From Chaetorhynchus papuensis (lineage: Eukaryota; Chordata; Aves; Passeriformes; Rhipiduridae), in the NCBI GenBank assembly GCA_013396525.1, contig VWYX01000292.1:423727-487726 (forward strand): DNA of 64,000 nt, written 5' to 3'. Positions 11,515 through 23,957 of this stretch are shown here, in pieces. A program made the translations under genes and the position numbers. The stretch's first letter is position 1, and the number at the start of each line of letters is the position of its first letter. Below the pieces are notes generated by a model, which did no database searches, was not told where the DNA came from, and saw only the letters and a program-made list of their open reading frames with translations.

Positions 11515-12468
11515 GCCAGACAAGCCAGACCCTCTAGTTTCAGATGCTCAGAACTAAAACTGAAAACATCCATACAACTGATTTAGACCTTAATGGAAAT
11601 GTGGAAGTGCTATTACAAAGCAAATTTAAAGCTAATGGAATTGAAGCACTAAGGAGCAGAGAATCATTAAATTAACAAGAACCTTAAAAAATCTAAACAT
11701 TTTTATGGCACCTGAAAAAAAAATTGAGAAAAAAAAATCAGTTTTTCAATGACCCAGAGATCAGTATTTCTGCAAGGAAAGTGTTTTTATGGAAAAATAT
11801 CCTTTTGAAAAACTCAGAAATACGTCCTATATAAACTTTCTGATAAAAACATACATTGGCATAAACCTAAATTATTTGAATTGGTATTCAATTCTAAGAT
11901 GCATTTTCATGCATTTCTAGATTAAATAATCTTGATAGCATCTAATAAATGTTTGGTTGCAATATTCAAGTGTACCTCAAAAATATAGAAAAAAGAAAGT
12001 ATTATGAAAATGTCATATTTAATTAAAAATTAAAATAGGAAGAAAGAGAAAAAAGACTACATGCCATAGAATTGCAGGTTCCTGAGAACCTATTCTTTTT
12101 GGAAATAATGATTCCTCAAATGTCTCAAAATATAAGGACAGTGAAGAAATTGTTGAAAGAAACAGCTGCATATTAAAAGCATCTACTCTTTGTGTTTTCC
12201 TTTGTTCTTGGGTCTGATTTTTAGAATTATTGAATGCCTCCAACGAAAGCTGGTAGGTGCAGTTCAATTTACTTGAACATGCAGATGATCTGAGAATTCA
12301 GAACTGCAAGGTATATTTGTTCCTGTTGATTATGATTTGGAAAAAAAAAAAGAGTATACCTGAAAATTTTACAGAGTGATATACAGTTGCTGTAGAATTA
12401 AAAGGGAAAAAAACTGTGAAAGGATTTAATAGATGCCAGCATTACCAAGGGATATTTACCTTTAACCC
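11515..12468. other. Unique AT-rich non-coding DNA
   Basis: Very AT-rich unique sequence with no gene, RNA or mobile element that I can recognise. It ends at the assembly gap at 12469. Confidence 0.55.
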
Positions 12469-12488
12469 NNNNNNNNNNNNNNNNNNNN
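12469..12488. other. Assembly gap (20 N)
   Basis: Exactly 20 consecutive N characters. The flanks are unique AT-rich sequence, so the break is not obviously caused by a mobile element. A round 20 may be a placeholder and need not equal the missing length. Confidence 0.99.
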
Positions 12489-15400
12489 CTTATTCTTTCC
12501 AATTTGGATTTTGATATTAGGTAAACCTGATTTTCAGTAATTAAATATTAACTCTATAATTTCAGTTGTAAAAAGGCACATTGATTTTCACAAACTCAGT
12601 TTGAGTTCTGATTTTTTATTCAAAGGATAAGAATTATCAAGAATCTTGGTGTGATTTCTTCACTTCCTCGCAAAGCTGTGGAGTGATAAAAAGTAATGTA
12701 TTTCAACTAAATTATTCATGAAGTCAATATGTCTCTTCAATGCAGTAACCTACTGACAAGGGGCTAGTTGCCACTACAGAACTAAAAAAAGCCACAGTCA
12801 AGACTTGTGGTAAGGAAATATTTTTGTTACATTATCTGACATATATTTTATATACTTGGACAAAACTGCAGCATCTGAGGAGCTTGTCTTTCAACTTGCA
12901 GCTGGTGTGCCATCTTTCTTTGATACTAATATCTGTGACCACGGCACAGCTTTTTCTTTGATTCTTAGGGAATTTTTTGACCTATCATTATATAAGGTAT
13001 TGGCAGTCAAGAATTTTTATTCTAATCACAGTACTTTACATGTTTTGAGGCTTTTCAAAGATTTTTTAAATTGCTTTAGTGGCTAGGCATCTAGAATTTA
13101 GCTATGGGTTGGATTGGGGCTTTAATTCATCATGTGCCATTGTTACGATTTCTGGAAATCTGAGGTTCTTCTCTTTTCAGTTTTCTCAACAACCAGAGAA
13201 TGATTTCTTCTGTCCCAGGCAAAGCCTACCCCACATTTCTGTGCTAATAATGTGGCAATTCACTAACTGCCTCTGTTCATGAACAAAACTTTTCTTACCA
13301 CTTGGAATACCAAGTACCACTAGTGAGGATAGAACCTTTTGTAGGAGCTTCTGAAACTTTTGGAGTGTACTTTGCTGTATTTCTATCCAGTTCTACATTT
13401 TAAGACCCTGGTAAGTTAACAGTCCTTGGCATCCTTATACTTGAGAAGTTACGACTTGGCCTTGTATCCTGTATTCCACTTCCTTTTTCTGTAGAATGCG
13501 CAAAACCCTATCCCTAATCTCTTAAATGCCTTATATTGCCTTACATGTCTTATACAAAATCCTCTTGAAACCAGTAGCTTTTACATGGCACTGTTGAATG
13601 AAATCATTTAGGAGCCCAAGTCATGCTTCAAAAGAGTTTAAGGACTGTGATCTTGAAAGTGATTGAAATCAATCAGGTGCACATGTCGGCACATTGGCGC
13701 AATTAAGCTCCTGCGTCTAAGGACACTGAAGTACCTTTTATGTCTAAATGGAATTTCAGCCCATGTATCACTTAGGTGCTTTTGATAATGGTGAGCATCA
13801 TGTTTCCCTGGAGCCTTTCTGGTTTTTCTGTTAGCTGACCAGAAAAGTGAATAGCAAATTCTTTGAGAACGCATCTTTTTCTCCTCTAGCATAATGTTTT
13901 TGTACCTGATTCTTCACACTTTTTTCATACATGGCCTAATGTCTTGTTCCCCTCTTCCCTTGGCATGAACATTTCCACCTCATTAGGGATCTCATAACTG
14001 CATTAGACAGAGGTATGTGAAGAAAATAGAAATGAAACAGAATGTAAATTTCTACTGTCACTTGCACAGAAAGGGATATGAAGAAACTGGCCTGAAAAAG
14101 TAGTGAATTTGAAGCAGGAACAGAGCAAACATAATTTACTTATTAACCTCGATGAAGCATTTCTATGCAGAGGCAAATATTCGGGAGTAGCTCATCTCTG
14201 TAATACAATTGATAAAAATACTGGATATAAACAACCAAAAATGTGACTCCAGATTTGAATTTTTGCTATCTTCCATACTCTCTATCTAAAATATATTTTT
14301 CAAAATTCAGTAAGAGGGCCGCAAGCCCACTTTTCCTACTCACTTGTATTTATGGTCATTTTCATTTTGCAGTTTTTTCATTTCTCTCTGGAATCCATAA
14401 TATATGAAACAAAAAAATGGCTTCTTTATCCAGTCATTCAGTTTCTAGTGTTTGTTAAATATTGGAGTGTAGTTGCTACTCACATTTGCAACTTACATCA
14501 TAACAGCATGTGCTTCTGAATATTTTTCATTTGGTTAGAATTCTTTTGGGGATTTTATTCCTTCTCTGCATGAGAGCAACAAAATCCATTTGCACTGTAT
14601 TTCTTTAGGCATGTTTCTGAACTTGAGAAATGTTTATTTCAGGAACTAGCATGCCTTGTTGACTCCATAAAAATGCACTTTTAATTGCTTCTTGTTTTTT
14701 ACTTTCATGTTACTTCATGTTACCATTTAATCTTCCTGATTTTAGAGTTTCTTAGGCTTTGAAATTTAATGAGAAAAATAAAGACCTCTTGAAATTGTCC
14801 ATAAATTACATATTTCCCAATACTTTTCTGTTAAAGTATATCACAGTCAAATTTTGGGTTTATAGCAGAGTAACTGCTAGGTTGCTCCTTGGCAAAATAT
14901 TTGGTTTTAGATACAAAGTGTTAAGATAATTGTTGACTGCTAGTTACAGTTAATTTGTGTTCCAAACAAAACCATTTCACATCTCCTAATTTAGCAGTTA
15001 ATGCATGTAAAGATAAAAATTAAGACTATATTTTATGTTCTATGATTTTTTTAACTTGCTTTTAATTTTATTTGGCATGCACATAATACCTATTATGAAA
15101 TCAGTTGTACATACTGCAAAAATCTGGTGCCTGAAATCCCATGAGATTTACATTTTCTTTTCTGTGCATTTTAATGCTGATTAAACTTACCCAGTGCTCT
15201 ATGCCAGGTGAAAACATGTTGCGCACATTACCAATACTTATGCAAATCGATTTTGCTTTCTCTTCACCTTGAGTAATTCATTGCTGCTGCCCACATTCAT
15301 GGCAGCAGCTGGTCTGAAATATTTGTTTGTTGAACCCAAGAGAAAATGTCATTTAATGAATAAAATCTGGCCCTTAGTACTCAGCTGAGATCACCCACGG

Positions 15401-16099
15401 CTCTGTGGAGGACTGGTTGTGCTCTTCTGCTGCAGAGACACAAGTGCATGGGTTTGAGTCTCACTGCAGAGAGACCCCACAGACAGGTGATGCTGAAGCG
15501 TGTGCTAGATCACGTGGCAAATCCTATCACAAATTATGATAAGAGAGCTCCACTCCATACAAATACTGAAATAAACAGCCTTTTCATTTCTTCAGGGCAG
15601 AGATGAAGTATTAGGCAGACTGTCAATAACCAATCTGCATACTTTCATATGACTGTCAGCAAGCCATCATTTGAAACTTTACTACAAATAAATATGTTTA
15701 TGTGGAATATACAGAAGTCTTGTCTAAAGCTCTATAATTATGTATTAAGAAATGATATCATCATTCAACAAAGGTAAGAAGAGAGCATGAACTTTTAATT
15801 ACACTAGGACTAGAGCCCTGGTAAACACATCTTAGACCCAGGCTTTAGCTAGGAGGCTAGGAAAGAGATGCTGTTTGAATTGGTAGCTGGTGAAAAGTAA
15901 CTTGAGTATCAATAGATTGTTTATTCGTATGTTGGAAAGTGAAGGGTATGAAGAAAGTAAAAATAACTTAGCTCCTCAGTGTCTGATTTTGTGGCATTAG
16001 AAATCTGACCATTGCCCTTGTTTTTAATAAAATAAGTAACTTAGAGGAGGCAATACAGGTGCTTCCAGTAAATACAAACCATACTTTAGTATACATAAC
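12489..16099. other. Unique non-coding DNA, locally conserved-looking
   Basis: No gene or mobile element is supportable. Two parts have the look of conserved non-coding elements: about 15200-15370, which includes the POU octamer ATGCAAAT at 15240-15247 overlapping ATCGAT and followed by a CAGCTG E-box; and about 15590-15720. This impression comes from texture (moderate GC, no low complexity, dense homeodomain-type sites), not from an alignment. Confidence 0.45.
16096..16099. repeat. Target-site duplication, left copy (TAAC)
   Basis: TAAC directly precedes the LTR and is repeated directly after it at 17218-17221. Agreement over four bases with TG...CA ends on both sides supports a clean retroviral integration. 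Confidence 0.6.
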
Positions 16100-17217
16100 T
16101 GTGGTGAGTTGACCTTTGTTGGAAGCCAGGGTCCAGCAAAGTTGTTTTATCACTCCCCTCCTCAACTGGACAAGGGAGAGAAAAATACAATAAAAGTTTA
16201 TGGGTTAAGATAAGGACAGAGAGAGATCATACAGCAACTATTGCCATGGGCAACACAGATTTGGACTTGGTAAATTAATTATTACCAATCAAATCAGAGT
16301 AAGATAATGAGAAAAAATCAAAACAAAATCTTAAAATATCTCCCCTCTACCCCTTCTTTCTTTCCGGTCTCCACTTCCAATTTGTCTACCTCCTCCCTCA
16401 CCTTGGTACAAGGAAATGGGCAATGGAGGCTGCGGTCAGTTCATCCCATGTTTACTCTGCTTCTTCTTCCTCCTGACACTCTTTCCCTGCTTCAGTCTGG
16501 GATCTTTCCCATGGGAGACAGTCCTCCATGAACTTCTCCAATGTGAGTCATTTTCATAGGCTGCAGTTCTTCATGAACTGCTCCAGCACGGATTCCCCAG
16601 GGGGTCACAAGCCCTGTCAGCAAACCTGCTCCAGAATGGGCTCCCCTCTCCACAGGACCATGGGTCTTGCCAAAATCCTGCTCCAACACGGACTTCCCAC
16701 AGGGTCACAGCCTCCTTCAGGCATCCACCTGCTCCAGAATGGGGTCCTTTATAGGCTGCAGATACATCTCTGCTCCCCTCTGGTTCTCTATTGCCTGCAC
16801 AAGGACAACCTTCTTTGCCATGGTCTTCATGTGAGCTGCAGGAGAAAGCTCTGGTGGCTGGCGTAGCTCCTCTCCCTCTTTTGTCACTGGCTTTGATGAC
16901 TGCAGAGTTGTTGCTTTCATATATTTTCACTGCTCTCTCCCAGCTGCAGTTGCACAGATTTTTTTCCCTTCCTTTCTTAAATTAATTTTCCTAGAGGTGC
17001 TGCCACTGTCACTGACAGGGTCAGCTTGGCCAGCTGCAGAAGCCAGTCAGAACTTGCTCCATCCAACATGGGATCAGCTTCTGGAATCCCTCTGCTACCA
17101 GAGCCTTGCCACACAAACCCAACACAATATGTCAACTTACTCTTCAGAGATGAATAAAAAAAATCTGGTGGTTTTGGGGTGGTTTTTTTTAACTGTTGTA
17201 TGTAGCAGTCACAGCCA
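16100..17217 (-). mobile_element. Solo LTR of an endogenous retrovirus, antisense
   Basis: A complete-looking 1118-bp LTR that I recognise as a common bird family, probably ERVL-type. On the plus strand it starts TGTGGTGAGTTGACC and ends CACAGCCA, giving canonical TG...CA termini, and it is flanked on both sides by TAAC (16096-16099 and 17218-17221), a likely target-site duplication. A 4-bp duplication is more usual for class I elements than for ERVL, so the class is uncertain. The middle (about 16500-16760) holds degenerate repeats of a CTGCTCCAG(C/A)A-type unit, typical of the family. No internal retroviral region borders it, so it is a solo LTR left by recombination. Open frames inside (16307-17224, both strands) are not genes. 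Confidence 0.85.
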
Positions 17218-17221
17218 TAAC
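17218..17221. repeat. Target-site duplication, right copy (TAAC)
   Basis: Matches the TAAC at 16096-16099 on the other side of the solo LTR. Confidence 0.6.
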
Positions 17222-20200
17222 TAATACTGAGGCGCTAAAGTTGTATCCTGTAGCTTGAGCTGTGCAGTTGTAACAAGGAATTACTCAGATGAAGCACAGA
17301 GATGCAGAGGGATGGCATTTCAGAATGAATCCATTGAATTCTGTAGAAGGTTTCATAGAAGCGAAACACACCACTTGGGCTTTGGTTGAAATGATGCTGA
17401 AGGCACTGAGCTGTAGATGAACAAAGGAGAGAGATAATAGCATTTGATGAGAGACTTGAAATGGTCTGGAAATTACTCTTTAAATTATGTTTTGATTTGT
17501 AGATGCAAGTTAAATTATAATTGAAATACTCATAGCGTAATCATGATGGCAGAGTGTGATCTGGTTGCACAGGTTTTCTGACAGTGCCCTGAGGGACAGT
17601 GGCATTAAAGCCTGCTGCCTCTCCTCCAAGTCACCATCACTTCTCACGTGTGATTCAGGATAGTTTATTTTGCACGTATACAAATCAGAAGGGAAGACTG
17701 AGATAAAATGTTGTGTCTAGGAGTACGTGTCAGTCAGCTTCAGGCAGTGCAAAGCCTTTAATGTATAAAAAAAAGAGTGGAAACAAATAGACATAACTTT
17801 CACATTTAAGAAGAAGACATTGCCTGATTCAGGCTCAATTTTGTTTTGTTTGTAAAGCAGCTAGAGAGTAATCAGTGGAGTGGGAGACAAATTTCAGTCA
17901 CATGAATTCTGCTTTTCAACGAGAAAGCAAACATAGGCATGGAGGTGTTGTGCATTTCTGGTACATTTTCTGTTGTGCGATCATATTTATATATTTTACT
18001 TCCAATCCTAAAAACTTCCATTTGTGAGTGGGCTCCTGTTTTGTAACGTAGGATGAGTGCTTTGCGCTTTATATTATATAATTCCTGCTGTCATCAGTGA
18101 GCTTTTTTTGCATTAATCTCCACAGCTCTTCCTGAAACATACAGTTATACTAAAATAAAACACATTAGATAATAATAAAATACAATGTGCTATGTTATCA
18201 CAAAATATACTATAACACGACCTACTGTATGTGTTGATATAAGGGCAAAACCTTTTTCTTGTCATTTTAATAATGGGGATTATCTGAAAACCTCTGAATC
18301 CCATGCATTACAAACCTAATATCTTGTACTTTTTGTTCAGTTATTGAGGGTGAGGGTAGACTATTTTTCACATTAAGTTCTTCATTGCTGAAATATTTGT
18401 GAAAAAAAAGCCCCAAACAAACCTAATTTATTGCCATAACAACTTCATCTGTTGTTTCACCATGTCACCATCTTGAAGGACAACTTCTGAGTTTAGAGGA
18501 ATACTTTTCAGGAAAGAATCCTACCATTAGAAGTAGCTCCTCTATCAAAAGTGGTGGACATCAAATGCACTAAACTAATTAGTAAGGCCCTGGGGAATTT
18601 CAGAGAAATTACTCGAGACAAAATACCCTTAGGAACAGTCATCAGCAATACAGAGAGATAAATAAAGTTAGCATTCATCATGATTGATGTGCTGTGCCCC
18701 TATTTGGGTTGAAACAAAATATCCTGGTTTGGCCGCAGCCATTACGTTTGTTGAATAATGTGGAATATACTGGTGTTGCTCAGTCCTCCTTACTATTCCA
18801 TCAGTGAAACACACCATATTAGTTTGTGTCCTGCTGCAGATGTGCTGTAGATTATTTTGTGTGTGTTCCTGGGGATTATTCTGTAGATCCTATAAAGTTG
18901 CAAAATGGGAGCATGGGTTAATAACATCGTGGAGATTTGATAGAAATTCACCTCTTGTTTCTTAGAATACTTCTTCAGAATACTTATTTTAAATTACTAG
19001 TTTCACCTGTAACATGAACATAATTGCTGCTGCAGAATAATTGTGACTGGATGACTTCAGAGAGGGCAGGAAATTTCAGCAGTAGATAGTTCAAGCTCTA
19101 AACTTCTGTTTTGCACAGACATCTGACCAGTGAAGTAGTCTTTCATGTTATGAGAAATACTGCTCTTGAATTCTGTACTGAGTTCTTTCAGTTTCTCTTT
19201 TGCTGCTTTAGCAATCCACTCAGGACTCTGCCCACAGTGTCCTTATCAGGCAAATTCAGGCACATACATGTACTGACATCCTGCTGCAAACTGTATAGAT
19301 CTGGACCATGTTTGTTGGCTGAACAGTCTTGAACTCAGCTTGCTCCAGTCAGTTCTCTGCTAGTTCTTTAATTTTTGAAACAAGCTAAAAAAAAAAGACA
19401 GACCAGGAAAATACTGCTTTTCAGCAAGTAGTTCAAACAGTTCCACATGGTGTTCATTCTGCAGTAACCCAGAAACAACAAAAATACAATTGTTCGCATA
19501 TACAATAACATCCCTGACTTATCCCCAAATACATTCTGTAATGTAAAAATATAAAGAGTAGTATTTAGAAGTATGTTTGTAAATATATTTTAAGATATTT
19601 TAAGTATGTTCTTTAGTATAAACACAATTTTTTCCATATTTCTGGCAATGCATTTATTCTTTCATAGTCATTGCAATAATTAGTCTAATGTGTGTGTCTT
19701 TGAAGCAAAAGAGAAATATTCCCATTAAATGTATTATCATTAAAAGAGGGCTTTTGTCCAACAAATGTCAAAAGTGGATTACAGGTGTAAACATGACGTT
19801 ATATTGGGTAGAATGATTTAATTTTCCAAATGGACAAAGTCTAATAAAACCCACACCGCATAATCATTTAGTCAAAATTAATCAACAGGTCTGGAAATAC
19901 TATTCTGAATTTTTCCTGCTTATGTGGAGGCAAATACACCAATGAATACTTGCAGCATTTTTTTTCCAAGCTATCCAGCTATGTTATTTCAGTGGAGTAT
20001 GGTAGAGCTGCACAAGAGATTTATAATGTTTATTGATGGTAAACAGATTCCTGCTGCTCACTCTAGAAATTTTGACTTTCACTGCTAGTCTGCAAAAGTT
20101 CAAGGCATGGTCTGTGAACTGGAGTGTGTGTTCCAGAGAAAATCCACTCCAGAGAAAGACTTAAATGTCCCTCTCTTTGATATTTGTTGCCATAATAAAT

Positions 20201-20794
20201 ACAAAAATCCTTCAACCCGTAAAACATATTGGGTTTGTATATGTTTTTTCTGAACACTGTAGCAAATTTGTAGAAACAAACTCAGCATCTTATCTTAGGC
20301 AGAAGTATTTGGCTGAAAGCAAAATATTAAAAGAAAGCTCAATTTCCCAACTCAGAAATTCAGAAAAAAACCAGTCTGTCTAATGGGGGACGCGGCTTTT
20401 TTCTTGTTTTAAGATTTTACACTGATATTTATAGTATTGTTGATGAAACTGTATTAACATCATGAGCTTGGGAGTTATAACAGAAGCTGTACAATGTGCA
20501 TCTAAGGAAATATAATCCTAAAATGTATCTTTTCCAGTTTTCACAGGGGGACCTAGTGAGACCCTTGAAAGAACTCCTAGATGGATGCTATATTTTCCCT
20601 CTGTTGATCTATCTCTTTCTAATAGTGACATCATTAGCAGCAGAGACATTAAGAAGGGTCTTGAAAAACAGAAGTATATCAAGCCAGGCCTAAATTTTCT
20701 GACCTCCATATAGGCTCACATATTACAATTTACTTAACAGTATTTGAAGAGATGAACAAGGATGACAATATATGAATTTCTTCTTCTGGGGCAC
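17222..20794. other. Unique AT-rich non-coding DNA
   Basis: I see no supportable gene, RNA gene or mobile element. Short frames such as 19111-19332 and 20063-20383 overlap frames on the opposite strand and have no family features. Confidence 0.55.
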
Positions 20795-20900
20795 TTGAGC
20801 AACCAAATCTAGTGGAAGGTGCCCCCACCCATGGCAACAAGAGGATTAGAACTAGATGATCTTTAAGGTCCCTTCCAACCCAAAGTATTCTGTGATGATA
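20795..20900 (+). mobile_element. CR1 LINE 3' tail fragment
   Basis: The order TGAGCAACC, CTAGTGGAAGGTG, CCCATGGCAA, GGAACTAGATGATC-like sequence, AAGGTCCCTTCCAACCC and then ATTCTGTGATGA is the sense 3' end of a CR1 element. About 100 bp remain, so this is a strongly 5'-truncated, non-functional copy. Confidence 0.9.
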
Positions 20901-21352
20901 TGATCCTGAAAAAGATTGTTGAGAAGATCAAAAAAAGCACTGCTGTTCCACTTTAGCCACGTCCTTTGAACTGGTCTCTATCCCCCAATACTGCACTTCC
21001 TCTTCCTCCTTCATCTCAAAACTTTCTGCTCTTCTACAGTTTCTTTTGTCATGAGGCTGTTTTGCCCATCCTTGGATGATCCAGTACTCCAGACTTCACC
21101 TGGATTTCTTCTGCTCCCATGACTTAAGACTTAGCTGAATTGATGAGGTGTTACAAAATAAGTGTTTAGTCCTTTTCTCTTGCTGCTCTGCTTTAGGGGG
21201 TCTGAGGAATGAGCAGTGTTTTTTCCTTTTGTCTTGCTATACTATTTTGGGGAATCTCAGGAATGAGCAGGTTCATAATATGGGAAAAGGTCTTGTATAA
21301 CATTTGAATTCCCATCATATTTAGGTACTGAGAAAATAGAAGGAAGTGGCAA
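20901..21352. other. Unique non-coding DNA
   Basis: No gene or repeat is recognisable between the CR1 tail and the hairpin at 21353. Confidence 0.5.
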
Positions 21353-21386
21353 TCCTGTAAGAAATTTGTTCTAATTTCTTACAGGA
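21353..21386. repeat. Perfect 14-bp stem-loop
   Basis: TCCTGTAAGAAATT (21353-21366) is the exact reverse complement of AATTTCTTACAGGA (21373-21386), separated by the six-base loop TGTTCT. The stem is too short for a microRNA precursor. It could be a small cruciform or a chance or local inverted duplication. Confidence 0.85.
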
Positions 21387-23500
21387 AATGAGACAAAATG
21401 ATGAGTGTTCATTTATCAAGAATGGTGCGAAAAGGTTACCTGTTTGAATGCAGTAATCAAAAACATACCCAAAACGTAGTCTCAAAGCCTGTATGTGAGA
21501 AGGGCGAGGGTTTTCTGGGTGAAGATAGTGGAATATTTGTCCCTTCACCACATTAAGGGGCATTTGAAAGTCATAGAATGCATTATGCAAATACCTGGGA
21601 AACAGGAGTGAGTGTGTGCACATGTCTGCATGTTGATGTGTGGTTGGAAAGGGCAAGGGGTCTGGGTGTGCCTGTGGGAGTGAAAGAGAGTGAGTGAGAT
21701 TGTAAGAGGTGGCCATATTCCTGCTAATGCTCATGCTAATGGTCTTCCTTGTTTTTTCTTCTTCTGGTTAGGAGTGCCAGGAACCTCGGACTGCGCAGAT
21801 CATCTGACATTGGTGTAAGTCCAGCATCCTGAGACAGCACCCAGGCAGCATAACAAAAAACATGGTGAGAGACTGCCCCAGCTTTTGGGAAAACTTCCTG
21901 CAGAAAAACTATGACCACAGCACAGCAGAGCACAGAAGGCTCACAAAATGAATGAAAGATATTGCATGGTGCTCTTCATTGTAAGGAGGGGCTCCTGATA
22001 CATGTTTCAGATGGGACTTTGAGTTTATTTACAGGTAGTGGGAAACGGGTCAATTTGGTAACACAGTCATTAGTGCCAATGCTGAGCAACGGTAATGCCA
22101 AGGGAGTGGGAATCAAGGGTGTTTCCAGTAGAGCCATTACAGCTCACCTTAATAGTTTCCTTTTGTTTTTCGTGTACCATGGGAATAGGAGGTAACAGGG
22201 AAGATGATTTCAGTGGCAATAGGACGATGCTGTCTTTAGAGTTGCCCAAGGCATAGGGGCTCCCTTTGTGTAAGCCAGGTGGAGGACTTTGCAGAGCCAT
22301 TTGCAGCAGGACCTTGACAGGTGAGGCCTTAAGCAGAAAGATAAAGGAGAGATGGAATATCACTGAAGTCAACAGCCAAGGAGCTGTTGTCATGGACTGC
22401 ATGCAGACCATGGCAGCTGCCCTTAGAATTTGTGGGCCTGTCTCATCCAAAGCAGATGGCTCCTCTGGGGCTGGCAGCACTGTCCCAGGGATGAGGCAGT
22501 CCTGCCATGTTCTGCCCAAAGACACATGGCCCTAAGAACTCTTAAACAAATGGACCAAAAAGAGATCACTGCAGGGAAGCAAGGGATGAAGGCCAGAGCA
22601 GGTGCCTGCATGAATATTATCAAGGAGAGAGCTGTCTAGTGGCAGGGGAACTTCTGTCTGCCCTGCTGATGTACAAGGGAAGCTGGTAGACCATTTGACA
22701 GTGTCATGTTGCTGTTGAGGATCCTGTGCAACTATAGCAAGAATGATGAAAAAGTGCTGATGGCTTTTGCATTTACACCCACCGGGGCCCAAGGATGAGA
22801 GCCCTGTCTGTCTTCCCAAGCAGCTGGAGTTCTGAATTGGCGTGTCCCCAGGGCCAGACGGTCCCACTGATGAGGAATACTTACATATTCTATGTTCTGG
22901 CTTTGTTCTTCCCCACCTGTCAGAGGAAGGGCTGCAAACATGTCATTAAAGTATCTAGAAAGTCATCTAAGAGTGTGTTTGGCATTTGCTGTTTTACTGC
23001 ATCTTCTGCAATGAGTCCTACAGTTAAAAGATTTGATGAAACTGGCACACAGATCCTGCTTGAGTTCATTTATTTTGAAGTGGCACAGAGGTTTTTTTGC
23101 CCCATAATTTCCTATTTATGTGGAAATGGTGTTTAATGGTCTCCTTTAATATGTGACAATACAGATAAATGGGAGGTGATTTATGATTCAAATGTGTATA
23201 TATATGGAATATATTTTAATTTACAGAGGGATAGTAATCTCACAAATAATAATCATGTTTACAAGACTTTTAGGCAGTGTCATGTTGGAAGACACTCCTT
23301 CACTAAATTTTTCTAAACCTGTCAAATAAGAAACAGAGGCTTGTGGGATGAGCAGTTCCAGATGTGGGTAGGAATTTCCAGAGGGAAGAAAGAAATATCT
23401 TTTCAGAAAAAGAATGCATAATAAAAGCATCTACACCAATGCGTGCAGTAAGGGTAACAAACAGGAGGAGCTGGAAGCTCAGTTTTGGGGCTGATACCTT
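21387..23500. other. Unidentified stretch, GC-richer in 21960-22930
   Basis: From about 21960 to 22930 the sequence is clearly less AT-rich than its surroundings, with open frames of 65-150 codons on both strands (the longest is antisense, 22070-22525). None shows a family signature or consistent splice structure. I could not match it to CR1 or to an LTR family I know. It may be an unrecognised old retroelement, a decayed retrocopy or a conserved element. The sequence from 22930 to 23500 is ordinary and AT-rich. Confidence 0.4.
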
Positions 23501-23857
23501 GAGAGACCACCTGAAAACAGAGACTAGACAAGAATAAGGGAATAAAGGTAGGTATTTATTCGAAAGGCCTTCAAAGGTACCCCTGGGGAGCCAGAGGCTG
23601 CTGCCAGGATGGACCCCAAGACGGACAACAAGTCACGAGTTCTTTGCACTTTTATAAGTTAGGTTCATTTGCATATCTGTGTTAATTCTCCAATTAAAGC
23701 TTCAGTTAATGATGTAATTTTTCCCCAAGCTTCCACCCCCCCACACCCTTTAGAGGCTTTTGGTTTATACTTTTTGGGCCTAGGACAGTCTGGGTGTCCT
23801 TGGAGAGCAGGCCCAGAGAGGCTTTGTTGTGTCTGCCCAGCAGGAGAGAGCAGAAAT
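23501..23857 (-). mobile_element. Partial ERV LTR, antisense, cut by the gap
   Basis: This resembles a bird ERVK-type LTR. Read on the minus strand it has a TATAAAA box (23655-23649) and, about 90 bases downstream, an AATAAA polyadenylation signal (23560-23555), the usual U3-R arrangement. The left end near 23501 is a guess based on a TG start. The right side runs into the 100-N gap, so U3 is incomplete and it cannot be seen whether internal retroviral sequence follows. No coding region is visible. Confidence 0.6.
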
Positions 23858-23957
23858 NNNNNNNNNNNNNNNNNNNNNNNNNNNNNNNNNNNNNNNNNNN
23901 NNNNNNNNNNNNNNNNNNNNNNNNNNNNNNNNNNNNNNNNNNNNNNNNNNNNNNNNN
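23858..23957. other. Assembly gap (100 N)
   Basis: Exactly 100 consecutive N characters, a common placeholder for unknown length. An LTR lies to the left and the 3' part of a CR1 to the right, so the missing sequence is probably repetitive. Any open frame drawn across the Ns is an artefact. Confidence 0.99.

Noticed and set aside
16307..17224. Cluster of frames of 60-119 codons on both strands
   Set aside because: All lie inside the solo LTR at 16100-17217, whose degenerate inner repeats reduce stop density.
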